Positions 36,123 through 45,160 of a stretch of 45,160 bases of DNA are shown one piece after another. The position numbers and the translations under genes are program-made. A model generated the notes under the pieces. That model had not been told where the DNA came from, made no database searches, and was given only the letters and a program-made list of their open reading frames with translations. The stretch covers positions 1 to 45,160 of the forward strand of contig JAPHSS010000009.1 of NCBI GenBank assembly GCA_026195255.1. The letters are read 5' to 3'. Each line of letters begins with the position of its first letter. Position 1 is the first letter of the stretch. The DNA is from Gammaproteobacteria bacterium. GTDB taxonomy: Bacteria; Pseudomonadota; Gammaproteobacteria; SZUA-229.

Positions 36123-37046
36123 ATGACTGACACACAGATAGAGAGCTTAAATCAGCAATTTGCCCTGTCGTCACCTGAGGTGAGTCTTCGTATCGTTAAG
36201 GGAGAAGGTGATATACCGCTTATAGAGGTTAAAAACCAGCTGGCTGAAAGCAGAATACGCTTACAGGGCGCGCATATTTTAAGCTGGCAGCCCTCTAATC
36301 AGGATGATGTTATCTGGTTATCAAAAGATGCCAGCTTTTTAGAAGGTAAATCTGTTAGAGGGGGCATACCTATATGCTGGCCCTGGTTTGGTGCTCATCA
36401 GAGCAATAACTCTTTTCCCGCCCATGGGTTTGCACGCACAGTTATGTGGGAGTTATGCGGAACAGAGCAATTGAAAACGGGGGAGACAAAAATTCGCTTC
36501 TGTTTGAATACCGAACATCTAAACGAGGCGATTCAGCTTATGTGGCCTTATGCAACTTCCGTTGAATATACCATTACACTGGGGTCTTCACTGAGTCTAG
36601 AGCTGAAAACCACTAATAATAGCGCAGAAGAATTAGTTATTGGTGAGGCCTTACACACCTATTTTAATATAAATGATATTAGCGCTACTCGGGTAGAGGG
36701 CTTGGATTCCAGGGAATACCTGGATAAGCCGGATAATTTTAAACGTAAAAAACAAAAGGGTCCTATTATTATCAAAGAAGAAGTGGATCGTATTTATGTG
36801 AAAACCGCAGATGATATTATTATTAATAATAGTTTAAGAAAAATTAAAATAAACAAACAGGGAAGTCAGTCGACCATTGTCTGGAACCCCTGGAAAACAG
36901 TGGCAGAGAAAATGGGTGACCTGGGTAAGGATGGTTATTTACAAATGTTATGTGTTGAATCGGCTAATGCAGCGGAAGATGTTATTCATATAAAAACGGG
37001 TCAGTCTCATACCTTATGTGTCACATATAGTGTGCAGGATGTTTGA
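36123..37046 (+). CDS. yeaD: D-hexose-6-phosphate mutarotase (YeaD family)
   Basis: This aldose-epimerase-fold enzyme interconverts anomers of hexose-6-phosphates. The 307-residue protein has GAHILSWQP, the signature RGGIPICWPWFGAH (around residue 80), FPAHGFARTVMWEL, the catalytic Glu/His region IGEALHTYFN and WNPWKTVAEKMGDLG. It stands alone, with 280-base and 350-base gaps on each side. Confidence 0.92.
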   Translation: MTDTQIESLNQQFALSSPEVSLRIVKGEGDIPLIEVKNQLAESRIRLQGAHILSWQPSNQDDVIWLSKDASFLEGKSVRGGIPICWPWFGAHQSNNSFPAHGFARTVMWELCGTEQLKTGETKIRFCLNTEHLNEAIQLMWPYATSVEYTITLGSSLSLELKTTNNSAEELVIGEALHTYFNINDISATRVEGLDSREYLDKPDNFKRKKQKGPIIIKEEVDRIYVKTADDIIINNSLRKIKINKQGSQSTIVWNPWKTVAEKMGDLGKDGYLQMLCVESANAAEDVIHIKTGQSHTLCVTYSVQDV

Positions 37047-37396
37047 TCTAAAACTGTTATGTTTTGGTTTTGGCATGATCTTAAAGTGCTGAAATTATTT
37101 TGAAATCTGACTTCTGTACTTCGCCTTTATGGTGAGTGTGGTGTTATTTTAAATGTATGTAGAGCCAGTAAAATGACTTCACTATGTTATTTTATGCAAG
37201 TTTAACTACTGGTTACAGGCATCATAGATGCTCTATGAGAAGTTGATATAGATTCTGATAATGGCAAAATATGATCCAGGTCAATGCATGAAACGGAGTC
37301 TATTTTTAGTATTATAGACATGGTTGTTTTTTATGCATGATGGGATGTTGTCCCTGAAAAATAATCGCTGACAATGAAAAATCAAGGAATCAGAAT
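37047..37396. other. Intergenic region upstream of globule-protein gene 2
   Basis: This 350-base stretch has no gene. It contains the Crp/Fnr-like box at 37271-37284 and a -10-like TATTAT at 37310-37315. The left 200 bases show no structure I can name. Confidence 0.6.
37271..37284 (+). promoter_or_regulatory. Crp/Fnr-type binding-site candidate upstream of sulfur-globule-like gene 2
   Basis: ATGATCCAGGTCAA matches TTGAT-N4-ATCAA of Fnr at 8 of 10 positions. It lies 112 bases before the ATG at 37397. TATTAT at 37310-37315 would set transcription start about 45 bases from the box centre, the same geometry as for the box at 18106. Confidence 0.45.
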
Positions 37397-37771
37397 ATGA
37401 CTAAAATTCATAAAATTCTTGCAATCATAACAGTAGCCTCAGCAACGCTGTTTATCATGTCTCCTGTTAACGCATTCTGGAGTCCATTTAACTGGGGTAA
37501 CGGTAATAACTGGGGTAATGGTCCTGGCTGGGGTGGTTTTCCTGGCGCTTATAATAACCCCTGGGGTGGATATCCTGGATATGGTTATGGCGGTTATCCC
37601 GGAGGTTATGGTGGCTATCCTGGGTATGGTTATGGAGGTTACCCAGGTGTTTATGGTGGTTATCCTGCGTATGGTTATGGTGGTCTTAGTCGATACCCGG
37701 GTTACGGTGCGTTTCCAGCATATGGTGCCCCCTACGGTGGACCAGCGCCGATGATTGTACCGGCGAACTAG
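37397..37771 (+). CDS. Sulfur-globule-envelope-like secreted Gly/Tyr/Pro-rich protein 2
   Basis: The 124-residue product has a Sec signal peptide (cut after PVNA, residue 26) and a cysteine-free mature part starting FWSPFNWGNGNNWGNGPGWG, then repeats of GGYPGYGYGGYPGGYGGYPG type (about residues 57-95), ending with a Pro/Ala tail. Trp/Gly/Asn at the start and Tyr-Gly-Pro repeats are characteristic of A. vinosum CV1/CV2-type sulfur globule proteins. The mature start FWSPF mirrors WWGPF of the protein at 18267. AAGGAAT lies before the ATG. It is a single-gene unit followed by a strong hairpin. Confidence 0.72.
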   Translation: MTKIHKILAIITVASATLFIMSPVNAFWSPFNWGNGNNWGNGPGWGGFPGAYNNPWGGYPGYGYGGYPGGYGGYPGYGYGGYPGVYGGYPAYGYGGLSRYPGYGAFPAYGAPYGGPAPMIVPAN

Positions 37772-37778
37772 TCTTTAT

Positions 37779-37809
37779 GTAACGCAAAAAGCCTGACTTT
37801 TTGCGTTAC
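37779..37809. terminator. Bidirectional terminator between globule-protein gene 2 and dbpA
   Basis: GTAACGCAAAAAG (37779-37791) and CTTTTTGCGTTAC (37797-37809) form a perfect 13-bp stem with a 5-base loop between convergent genes. The flanking bases are T-rich on the plus side (TTATTATTCTT). Confidence 0.75.
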
Positions 37810-37818
37810 TTATTATTC

Positions 37819-39192
37819 TTAAAGTTTTCGCACCCTGTATTTGCGACCTTTAATTTTTCCATCAGACAGTATCTGTAAAGCCTGTTTAGTAAACGCCTGT
37901 TCTACTGCAACATAAGATACGATATCAAAAATATCAATTTTTCCGATATGTTTGCCCGCGAGTTGAGTGTTTTTAGTTAAAGCACCGAGGATATCACCCG
38001 CACGAATTTTGCTTTTTCGACCCGCAGTAATACATAAAGTATTCATGTCGGGTTTTATTTTAACACCCTGTTTGGGTTTTAATGCTGATATGTTTTCTAT
38101 GCTCAGCGCTGATTTTTGATAGTCTTCTATGGCATTTACTTTGGGGGCTTCTGAGGCTGTAAACAAACTTAATGCCAGGCCATTTTTTCCGGCACGGCCT
38201 GTTCTACCAATTCGATGAATGTGTATTTCAGGGTCGGGTGAAATTTCAAAGTTAATAACCGCTTCTAAATCTTTTATATCTAAACCCCGTGCAGCGACAT
38301 CCGTGGCAATTAAGATTGAGCTGCTTTTGTTAGAAAACTGAACTAACTTTTGATCGCGCTCTTTTTGCTCCAGATCTCCATGTAATGCGACCGCATGAAA
38401 ACCTGATCTCCAGAGTTCTTCAGCCAGATCCTTACATTGCTGTTTTCGATTGCAAAATATAACGGACGATTGTGGGCTATAGTGCTGAAGCAATAAAACA
38501 AGGCTATCGGTTCGTTTGTTTCTATCTATTTCGTAAAACACCTGTTTTATATTTGCATCGTCATGAATAGATTCAACTAATATTTCAACAGGATTCTTTT
38601 GCATGGCCTGGCTTATTTTTTTTATTTGCTGCGGGAAGGTGGCAGAAAATAACAGGCTTTGTCTTTCTTTTGGTGTTTTATCAATAATGCTATTTATGTC
38701 ATCTGAAAAACCCATATCTAACATTCTGTCAGCTTCATCAAGTACCAGCGTTTTTAAGTTATCCAGTTTTAATGTGCCTTTCTTTAAATGCTTTAAAATT
38801 CTACCCGGTGTGCCAACTACAATGTGTGGGTGATGATCAAGTGATGCAAATTGTAAGCCGATTGGGGTGCCGCCACATAAGGTAGAAATTTTTATATTAG
38901 AGATGGGGCGTGCCAGACGGCGCAATTCTTTACTTACCTGGTCTGCCAGTTCACGTGTCGGACAAAGAATTAAAGCCTGTGTAAGGTAACTTTTTGAATC
39001 AAGTTTATGTAATAAACCAATTCCAAATGCAGCGGTTTTTCCACTCCCTGTTTTTGCCTGGGCGCGTATGTCTTTACCCTCTAATACCAGGGGGATACTT
39101 TGCGTTTGTACTGGCGTCATTTCTTTGTAATCTAAAGAATTTAGATTAGTTAAAAACTCATCAGATAAAGGTAGAGTGGAAAAGCTGGCCAT
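37819..39192 (-). CDS. dbpA: ATP-dependent RNA helicase DbpA
   Basis: DbpA is a DEAD-box helicase that helps 50S assembly by acting at hairpin 92 of 23S rRNA. The 457-residue product has [54 protein letters not shown] and [10 protein letters not shown] in order, and the DbpA-type RNA-binding domain (about 385-457; CITAGRKSKIRAGDILGALT, then GKIKGRKYRVRKL). It is close to E. coli DbpA throughout. Confidence 0.95.
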   Translation of the reverse strand: MASFSTLPLSDEFLTNLNSLDYKEMTPVQTQSIPLVLEGKDIRAQAKTGSGKTAAFGIGLLHKLDSKSYLTQALILCPTRELADQVSKELRRLARPISNIKISTLCGGTPIGLQFASLDHHPHIVVGTPGRILKHLKKGTLKLDNLKTLVLDEADRMLDMGFSDDINSIIDKTPKERQSLLFSATFPQQIKKISQAMQKNPVEILVESIHDDANIKQVFYEIDRNKRTDSLVLLLQHYSPQSSVIFCNRKQQCKDLAEELWRSGFHAVALHGDLEQKERDQKLVQFSNKSSSILIATDVAARGLDIKDLEAVINFEISPDPEIHIHRIGRTGRAGKNGLALSLFTASEAPKVNAIEDYQKSALSIENISALKPKQGVKIKPDMNTLCITAGRKSKIRAGDILGALTKNTQLAGKHIGKIDIFDIVSYVAVEQAFTKQALQILSDGKIKGRKYRVRKL

Positions 39193-39249
39193 TGTTGCTG
39201 GTGTTCCATGAAAGATAAGAGAATTTTAAATATGTGAATAAGCCATTTT

Positions 39250-39287
39250 CAGTTAACACCTGAAAATAATTTATCAGGTGTTAACTG
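39250..39287. repeat. Perfect 14-bp inverted repeat between ybiT and dbpA
   Basis: CAGTTAACACCTGA (39250-39263) and TCAGGTGTTAACTG (39274-39287) are perfect complements with a 10-base A+T loop. Neither strand has a following T-run. It lies about 58 bases upstream of the dbpA start, and downstream of the ybiT stop. Confidence 0.7.
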
Positions 39288-39346
39288 AGGCAGTGAGCTG
39301 CTAAATAAATTTGATGAGTTTTTAGCATAACCCGTGTGTGTCCAGT

Positions 39347-40954
39347 TTAAGCTTGTTTCTTTTTCTTACTCACTTCCTGGCTGGCAAGATAGTCTTCATA
39401 ACTGCCACGGAAATCAATTATTCCGTTGTCCGTTAGCTCTAGAACACGTGTCGCCAGAGATGAAACAAATTCACGGTCATGGCTTACAAAAAATAATGTC
39501 CCGGGATAATTTTCCAGTGCCAGATTAAGTGACTCAATAGACTCCATGTCCATATGGTTAGTTGGTTCGTCTAACAGTAAAATATTATTACGTTGCAGCA
39601 TTAATTTACCAAATAACATGCGCCCCTGTTCACCACCGGAAAGAACTTTAACCGACTTGTCGATATCATCCTGTGAAAACAATAAACGACCTAATGTGCC
39701 ACGAATAACCTGTTCATCGTCCTTTTCCTGACCCCATTCAGACATCCAGTCAATAAGTGTATTGTCTTTTTCAAAATCGCTAGCATGATCCTGTGCGTAG
39801 TAACCTAGGTCTGAATTATCTGACCATTTTACTGAACCAGCTGTTGGTTCTATATCGCCGTACAGACATCTTAAAAGCGTGGTTTTTCCGATACCATTCG
39901 GACCGATGATTGCTATACGTTCACCAACTTCTGCCATCATATTAAAATCTTTAAAAACTTCTTTATCAAAAGTCTTTCCTAAACCGTCAACCTCTAACGC
40001 TAAACGGTGAAGTTTTTTGTCTTCCTGAAATTGAATGAAGGGGTTTTTACGACTTGATGGTTTTACTTCATCTAATACAATTTTGTCGAGCTTTTTAGCA
40101 CGAGATGTTGCCTGTTTAGACTTTGAAGCATTTGCAGAAAATCGACTAACGAAAGCTTTAAGTTCTGCTACTTCGGCAGATTTTTTGGCGTTGCCAGCTA
40201 ATAACTGTTCCTGCACCTGTGTTGCTGCGGTCATGTATTCATCATAGTTGCCCGGGTACAAACGTATCTCACCGTAATCCAGGTCAGCCATATGTGTGCA
40301 AACACTGTTTAAAAAGTGACGGTCATGGGAAATAATAATCATCGTGCAGTTACGTGAATTTAGAATCGCTTCTAACCAGCGAATCGTGTTGATGTCCAGG
40401 TGGTTGGTTGGCTCATCGAGTAACATAATGTCGGGTTCAGAAAACAAAACCTGTGCCAGAAGTACACGTAGTTTCCAGCCAGCCGCAACATCAGACATTG
40501 GGCCGTAGTGTTGCTCAACGGGAATGCCAACACCTAATAATAATTCACCGGCACGTGCCTCAGCGGTATAACCATCCATTTCAGCAAATTCAGCTTCCAG
40601 ATCGCCGGCACGTATACCATCTTTTTCGGTCATCTCCGGGTTAGCGTATATAGCATCTTTTTCGGACTTCACTGCCCATAATGCTTCATGTCCCATTAAT
40701 ACAGTGTCAATTACTGAGTGCTCTTCATAAGCAAACTGATCCTGTCTTAATTTACCAATGCGCTCTTCCGGGTCTTTTGAAACGTTACCGGCGGTTGGCT
40801 CAAGATCACGGCCAAGAATTTTCATAAAGGTTGATTTTCCACAACCATTAGCACCAATTAAACCGTAACGATTACCATTGGTAAATTTAACCGAAACATT
40901 TTCGAATAATGGCTTGGAGCCAAATTGCATGGTGATATTTGCAGTAGTTAACAA
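39347..40954 (-). CDS. ybiT: ABC-F family ATPase YbiT
   Basis: ABC-F proteins bind the ribosomal E site and modulate translation; they have no membrane domain. The 535-residue protein has two ABC domains: Walker A GANGCGKS (about residues 35-42) and GPNGIGKT, Walker [12 protein letters not shown] and [11 protein letters not shown]. The first signature is degenerate ([11 protein letters not shown]), the second is normal (LSGGEQGRM). Start [20 protein letters not shown] and overall match to E. coli YbiT are strong. The linker [13 protein letters not shown] is the ABC-F P-site tRNA motif. Confidence 0.94.
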   Translation of the reverse strand: MLTTANITMQFGSKPLFENVSVKFTNGNRYGLIGANGCGKSTFMKILGRDLEPTAGNVSKDPEERIGKLRQDQFAYEEHSVIDTVLMGHEALWAVKSEKDAIYANPEMTEKDGIRAGDLEAEFAEMDGYTAEARAGELLLGVGIPVEQHYGPMSDVAAGWKLRVLLAQVLFSEPDIMLLDEPTNHLDINTIRWLEAILNSRNCTMIIISHDRHFLNSVCTHMADLDYGEIRLYPGNYDEYMTAATQVQEQLLAGNAKKSAEVAELKAFVSRFSANASKSKQATSRAKKLDKIVLDEVKPSSRKNPFIQFQEDKKLHRLALEVDGLGKTFDKEVFKDFNMMAEVGERIAIIGPNGIGKTTLLRCLYGDIEPTAGSVKWSDNSDLGYYAQDHASDFEKDNTLIDWMSEWGQEKDDEQVIRGTLGRLLFSQDDIDKSVKVLSGGEQGRMLFGKLMLQRNNILLLDEPTNHMDMESIESLNLALENYPGTLFFVSHDREFVSSLATRVLELTDNGIIDFRGSYEDYLASQEVSKKKKQA

Positions 40955-41041
40955 TGTCTTAATTCCTAAAATTTGTATATTTAAATAAATACTTTTTGTT
41001 TAAAGTCGTGAGGCCTAAAAGGCCTGCTTACAGACTTTTGT

Positions 41042-42316
41042 TTACGCCGCCTGGGGTTTGCGGCGTTGTTGATTTCGCTTTTTATTCTGATTGCCACCAG
41101 GGTTTTGTTTTTTGCCTGAAGGGCGTCTTCCTCTTTGCTGTCCGCCGCGTCCATTTTGTATTGGTTCAGCTTTGATAGAAGGGTCGGGGGTATAACCGTC
41201 AATAATTACTTGCGGGATATCAAAGTTTATTAAACGTTCAATGTCTTTTAGTAGTTTGAGTTCATCAACACAAACTAATGACATGGCTTCACCTTCATTA
41301 CCCGCACGCCCTGTGCGACCAATACGGTGTACATAGTCTTCTGCAACATTAGGCAGCTCATAATTGACTACGTGTGGTAGCTGGTCAATATCTATGCCGC
41401 GGGCGGCAATGTCTGTTGCAACCAGAACGCGTATTTTTCCGGCTTTAAAATCAGCCAGCGCTTTTGTTCGAGCGCTTTGACTTTTATTTCCATGAATAGC
41501 TGCAGAATTTATTCCATCTGTTGTTAGCTGTTCAGCAAGTCGGTTGGCACCGTGTTTTGTTCTATTAAAAACCAGTACCTGTTGCCAGTTATTGGAACCA
41601 ATTAAGAAAGAAAGTAACTCGCGTTTACGTCCTTTATCAACCGGATGTATGACTTGTGTAACTGTTTCAGTTGCTGCATTGACTCTGGCAACTTCAATTA
41701 ATGTCGGGTTATTAAGCAGGCCATTGGCTAACTTTTTAATGTCATTAGAGAATGTTGCGGAGAACAGCAGGGTTTGTTTCTTTTTAGGCACTAACGCCAG
41801 TACTTTACGAATATCGTGGATAAACCCCATGTCTAACATGCGGTCTGCTTCATCAAGCACTAAAATTTCAAGCTGTGAAAGATCAAGCGTTTTCTGGTTT
41901 ACATGGTCAAGTAAACGACCAGGTGTTGCGACCAGAATATCAATGCCGTTTTTTAGCTTTTTAATTTGTGGGTTGATACTCACGCCACCAAAAATCACAG
42001 TTGATCTAAGAGGCAGGTATTTACCATACATTTCTACGCTTTCGCCTACCTGAGCAGCTAATTCACGGGTGGGTGTTAATACCAGTGCGCGAATTGCACG
42101 GCCTTTCTGGTTTTTACCAGAAGACATGAGGTTGTGTAGCAACGGTAATGTAAAACCGGCAGTTTTGCCTGTACCTGTTTGCGCGCCACCCATAAGATCT
42201 TTGCCGGCTAAAACAGACGGAATGGCTTGTTGTTGTATAGGTGAAGGAGTGGTGTAACCTTTTTCGGATACAGCACGGAGTAATTCAGCCCGTAGGCCAA
42301 GGGTTTCAAATGACAT
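41042..42316 (-). CDS. rhlE: DEAD-box RNA helicase RhlE
   Basis: The frame is open from 42496, but the family start [16 protein letters not shown] is at 42316, with GGAGAA about ten bases upstream, giving 424 residues. Helicase motifs: Q-motif [59 protein letters not shown] and [11 protein letters not shown] basic Arg/Gly/Gln/Lys tail ([15 protein letters not shown] and on) ends the protein, as in RhlE. It acts in ribosome maturation and RNA decay. Confidence 0.93.
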   Translation of the reverse strand: MSFETLGLRAELLRAVSEKGYTTPSPIQQQAIPSVLAGKDLMGGAQTGTGKTAGFTLPLLHNLMSSGKNQKGRAIRALVLTPTRELAAQVGESVEMYGKYLPLRSTVIFGGVSINPQIKKLKNGIDILVATPGRLLDHVNQKTLDLSQLEILVLDEADRMLDMGFIHDIRKVLALVPKKKQTLLFSATFSNDIKKLANGLLNNPTLIEVARVNAATETVTQVIHPVDKGRKRELLSFLIGSNNWQQVLVFNRTKHGANRLAEQLTTDGINSAAIHGNKSQSARTKALADFKAGKIRVLVATDIAARGIDIDQLPHVVNYELPNVAEDYVHRIGRTGRAGNEGEAMSLVCVDELKLLKDIERLINFDIPQVIIDGYTPDPSIKAEPIQNGRGGQQRGRRPSGKKQNPGGNQNKKRNQQRRKPQAA

Positions 42317-42601
42317 ATTTCGATGTTCTCCAGAACACAGATTTTTGGTATCTGCCCATCCATTACAAAACCGGAGGTCTGTTATGGGACGGTCTAGGCG
42401 GAAACAGTTAGTTTGTTTCGAGCTGAGTAAAGCATGAATACAGGCGCAGACCGAGGTGCGCCTTGAAGTTGAACGCGGATTATACACGAAATTCAAATAT
42501 AAGGCTATTCTAATTTATCTTGTTACAGGCGTGCTCTGGATTTATTGAGCAAGTTATAAGGCTGACTTGATTTTGCCCGTCTAATAAATGGATAATGAAC
42601 T

Positions 42602-43123
42602 ATGCATATATTACATAGATTACAAAAGTTACCTTATAGTCGTATTTACTGGTTGGCCTATATTGTTATAGGGCTGTCAATGTTAACTGTGGCACTGTTT
42701 TATCAATATCAGCTCGAAGAGCTGCCCTGCGTGGTATGTATACAAATACGTTTATGGTTTTCTGTATTAGTTATCGTGGGTATTTTGGGATATTTACTGC
42801 GTAAACACAGCTTGCTAAATATGATTACTCAGTTAGGTATAGTGATTAGCGCAATAGGACTGGTAGAAAGAAGTTATCTATTATTGGGTACAGAGCGTGG
42901 ATTTATCTTTTCCGACTGTGGTTTTAATGCGGGTTTACCACAGTGGTTTGCTATTGAGCAGTGGCTGCCCTGGTTATATCAAGTTGAGGCATCCTGTGGG
43001 TATACACCGGAAATTTTATTTGGCGTAACCATGGCTGAGGCGCTCATGTTGTTATCCATCTGTATGCTGTTGGTGTGTGTAACGATTGTTAGCGTTACAC
43101 TTGCCAGTATATTTAAAAACTAA
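42602..43123 (+). CDS. dsbB: Disulfide bond formation protein DsbB
   Basis: DsbB reoxidises DsbA and passes electrons to quinone. The 173-residue product has four membrane segments. The periplasmic cysteines are all present: Cys43 and Cys46 (LPCVVCIQIR) in loop 1 and Cys106 and Cys132 (SDCGF, ASCGYTPE) in loop 2, spaced 26 residues apart as in E. coli Cys104-Cys130. No dsbA is nearby. Confidence 0.95.
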   Translation: MHILHRLQKLPYSRIYWLAYIVIGLSMLTVALFYQYQLEELPCVVCIQIRLWFSVLVIVGILGYLLRKHSLLNMITQLGIVISAIGLVERSYLLLGTERGFIFSDCGFNAGLPQWFAIEQWLPWLYQVEASCGYTPEILFGVTMAEALMLLSICMLLVCVTIVSVTLASIFKN

Positions 43124-43133
43124 GTTAATCTCA

Positions 43134-43388
43134 CTAACTGGCAACGTTCTCATTGTGAGCGGCTAACATAAGAATAAGCGCCTGTGCATGTTCAGCTGCT
43201 TTACGACCCAGGTCAGTTAAATAACCGCCATCAATTGCTGTCACAAGGCCCTTATCAAATAATCTTTCAACGGCTTCAATCTTTTCTACGTCTGCACTTG
43301 AGTGAATCTTTATACCTTGCTGTGTTGAATCAAGGCTGTATTGAATTAAAATGTCGAGTTCAGCCAGGTGGTCTTTTGAATAATGCAT
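43134..43388 (-). CDS. TIGR02647 family protein
   Basis: The 84-residue product (YSKDHLAELDILIQYSLDST, then GIKIHSSADVEKIEAVERLF, DKGLVTAIDGGYLTDLGRKA) fits the TIGR02647 family of gammaproteobacterial proteins, thought from their shape to be small winged-helix-like DNA-binding proteins. Function unknown. It is convergent with dsbB, 10 bases between stops. Confidence 0.85.
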   Translation of the reverse strand: MHYSKDHLAELDILIQYSLDSTQQGIKIHSSADVEKIEAVERLFDKGLVTAIDGGYLTDLGRKAAEHAQALILMLAAHNENVAS

Positions 43389-43841
43389 TTTATTGCCTTT
43401 GAACTGTTATTAATGTGGACACGCAACAATATATCATATTATTGTGTGCGTTCGCTGTGCTTAAATCAATTAATATGATGTAAAACAGAAAAAATAATGC
43501 TTTCAATTTCGATATTATTCACTTATGGCAGATTGTTTATATAACAGCATTTAGTTAGTCTACAGTGGCAATGAAACAGAAGCTGATAAAAGCGCATTTG
43601 TAGAAAATATTTAAAGAAAAATCAAGTCAAATTAAAAGTAGTGATTAGTGGCTGAGTTATGGCCACTGAAAAGTATTTGTGATTTGACAGTTGATAACTG
43701 GCTCAAAACCTCTGTTAAAAAATAGAGTTGGTGTCTGAAAATCTATTTTTATCTTAATGTTCATGCCCGGGCGTTCGACACAGATGTTTTTGAAAGCCTT
43801 TAAGGTTAATTTTACTAATAATATTAAAAATCGGAATAACT
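43389..43841. other. Gene-free stretch between the TIGR02647 and DUF502 genes
   Basis: These 453 bases separate divergent genes. ACAATA (43426-43431) and TATTGT (43440-43445) form an inverted repeat about 40 bases before the TIGR02647 start that could be an operator. I see no other structure and no credible small gene. Confidence 0.5.
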
Positions 43842-44426
43842 ATGTTCAAGTCTCTCGGCAAAATACTGTTAACAGGTTTTATAACGCTGTTACCTATTAT
43901 ATTAACCGTTTATTTGCTGTACTGGTTAGCAGTGACATCAGAAAATATGATGATTACAGCGCTACGCTGGGTTTTGTCTGATGAAATATACTTTCCTGGT
44001 ATGGGTGTGATAGCGGGTTTGGTTGTTGTTTTTATTGTTGGCCTGCTGATGAAAGCAATACTTGTAAGGCAGATATTTTCCTTCGGTGAAAGGATTCTTT
44101 ACAGAGTGCCTTTAATTAAAACAGTATATCGATCGATTCGTGATTTGTTTGATTTCTTTTCACCTAAAAAAGAAGGTTTTGGCAAGGTTGTCTCGGTGAA
44201 TATAAATGGCATGTTTATGATTGGTTTTGTCACTCAGGATGATTCAGGCAGGCTTCCAGCATTTGCCAAACAAACTGATAGTGTGCTTGTTTATATACCA
44301 ATGAGTTATATGATAGGCGGTTTCACAGTGTTGATTCCAAGAAAAGATATTCATGAGTGTGATATGAGTATGGATGAAGCTATGCGATTTGTTTTAACCG
44401 CAGGTATTACAGGGAAGAAAGATTAA
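43842..44426 (+). CDS. DUF502 family inner-membrane protein
   Basis: The 194-residue product has two hydrophobic segments at the N-terminus (residues 8-31 and about 53-75), then RVPLIKTVYRSIRDLFDFFS and a soluble C-terminal domain with VYIPMSYMIGGFTVLIPRKD, typical of DUF502. Role unknown. arfB starts 21 bases later and may be cotranscribed. Confidence 0.9.
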   Translation: MFKSLGKILLTGFITLLPIILTVYLLYWLAVTSENMMITALRWVLSDEIYFPGMGVIAGLVVVFIVGLLMKAILVRQIFSFGERILYRVPLIKTVYRSIRDLFDFFSPKKEGFGKVVSVNINGMFMIGFVTQDDSGRLPAFAKQTDSVLVYIPMSYMIGGFTVLIPRKDIHECDMSMDEAMRFVLTAGITGKKD

Positions 44427-44447
44427 CTTTTTTAATGATTATTTAGT

Positions 44448-44864
44448 ATGTTGATTATATCAAACAATGTGTCTGTGCCGCTTAATGAAATAGAGCTCAC
44501 TGCTATTCGTGCACAGGGTGCGGGCGGGCAAAATGTAAATAAAGTGTCTAGCGCAATACATCTGCGATTTGATATCGCGGCTTCATCTTTACCTGAGTAT
44601 TATAAGGACAGGTTATTAACCTTAAATGACAAACGCATTACGAAAGAGGGTGTGATTGTTATGAAGGCGCAACGTTTTAGAACGCAGGAAAAAAACAGGG
44701 ATGATGCGTTAGAGCGTTTACAGGCATTTATTAAAAGTGTTTCCATTGTCAATAGAGCGCGTATTGCGACTAAACCCGGGAAGGCGGCTAAGGCTCGGCG
44801 GGTTGATAGTAAAACCCGGCGGGGTAAGGCTAAGTTGTTGCGGGGTAAGGTTCGGGATTTGTAG
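44448..44864 (+). CDS. arfB: Alternative ribosome-rescue factor ArfB
   Basis: ArfB (YaeJ) hydrolyses peptidyl-tRNA on stalled ribosomes. The 138-residue protein has the GGQ motif at residues 26-28 (AIRAQGAGGQNVNKVSSA) and the basic C-terminal tail (KAAKARRVDSKTRRGKAKLL) that enters the empty mRNA channel. Length fits E. coli ArfB (140 residues). Confidence 0.95.
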   Translation: MLIISNNVSVPLNEIELTAIRAQGAGGQNVNKVSSAIHLRFDIAASSLPEYYKDRLLTLNDKRITKEGVIVMKAQRFRTQEKNRDDALERLQAFIKSVSIVNRARIATKPGKAAKARRVDSKTRRGKAKLLRGKVRDL

Positions 44865-44954
44865 TTAGTTTTTTTTAGGTGTTGAGTCTTATGGGGTTAG
44901 AGCTGTTTGAGATTGGGCAAGCTCTGATCTTTATGGGAATTTGAATTCTGTGTA

Positions 44955-45055
44955 GTCGCCGCGCTGGCGACTTACTTTTCTTACAACAGCGTAAGAAAAG
45001 TAAGCAAAAGAACGCCGTCCTTTATTCGCTTGTTCTCATCAAAAAACGATGAGAA
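44955..45055. repeat. Three-hairpin repeat element at the right end
   Basis: Three perfect hairpins follow each other: GTCGCC/GGCGAC (44955-44960, 44966-44971), CTTACTTTTCTTAC/GTAAGAAAAGTAAG (44971-44984, 44991-45004) and TTCTCATC/GATGAGAA (45033-45040, 45048-45055). The CTTACTTTTCTTAC...AAAAGAACGCC wording is like dispersed repeats common in gammaproteobacterial genomes. The last 105 bases (45056-45160) show no gene. Confidence 0.65.
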
Positions 45056-45160
45056 TTCCCAAAAATTGTTCTGACGGCTTCCAGTAGTATATTAACCTGT
45101 TAGTCATTTACTCTGTTACCGGGTCGTTCTGATGCGCCATCCAGGCTTAACAGAACTCAA

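Noticed and set aside
42317-42496. Upstream extension of rhlE to 42496
   Set aside because: The extra 60 residues are unlike RhlE and a good ribosome site precedes the internal ATG at 42316.

Overview
The window is a low-G+C chromosomal segment of a gammaproteobacterium. The first 14.3 kb hold the end of tuf followed by an E. coli-like S10-spc-alpha ribosomal protein cluster. It is followed by uvrA, a YajR-type MFS gene and ssb, a neighbourhood I recall downstream of the alpha operon in gammaproteobacteria such as Pseudomonas. Two genes for Gly/Tyr/Asn-rich exported proteins resembling sulfur globule envelope proteins, plus a two-domain DsrC/TusE-like protein, suggest a sulfur oxidiser that may store sulfur in periplasmic globules. 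No dsr or sox oxidation genes lie in the window, so the lifestyle is an inference.

Layout: 1-133 end of tuf; 146-236 long imperfect hairpin; 353-5584 rpsJ to rpsQ (S10 operon), with an unusual 273-base gap after rpsJ; 5638-11043 rplN to secY (spc); 11222-14255 rpmJ, rpsM, rpsK, rpsD, rpoA, rplQ (alpha), closed by a strong terminator. Then come a small lipoprotein gene (-), uvrA (-), a sulfur-globule-like gene, yajR, ssb, the tandem DsrC-like gene, glmS and tehB.

24.7-27.8 kb is repeat-rich and surrounds trhO (-) and a MOSC gene. It carries four imperfect palindromes built from CGCAAAT(G/A)AACGC-type motifs and a 301-base element with 33-base terminal inverted repeats. Then follow nfeD and qmcA (-, membrane SPFH pair), bioA (-), a spermidine-synthase-like gene, two small DUF2846-like lipoproteins, an outer-membrane-barrel candidate, a methyltransferase, a membrane-anchored coiled-coil protein (-), yeaD and the second sulfur-globule-like gene. 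The last part has dbpA, ybiT and rhlE (all -, RNA/ribosome functions), dsbB, a TIGR02647 gene (-), a DUF502 membrane protein, arfB, and a three-hairpin repeat at the right end.

The most interesting material is the sulfur-linked set: two globule-protein candidates that share a Crp/Fnr-like TTGA-N6-TCAA box upstream, and a fused DsrC-DsrC-like protein that keeps a single cysteine. The rpsJ-rplC gap, which carries its own promoter-like motif and hairpins, and the layered palindromic repeats are the next most notable.
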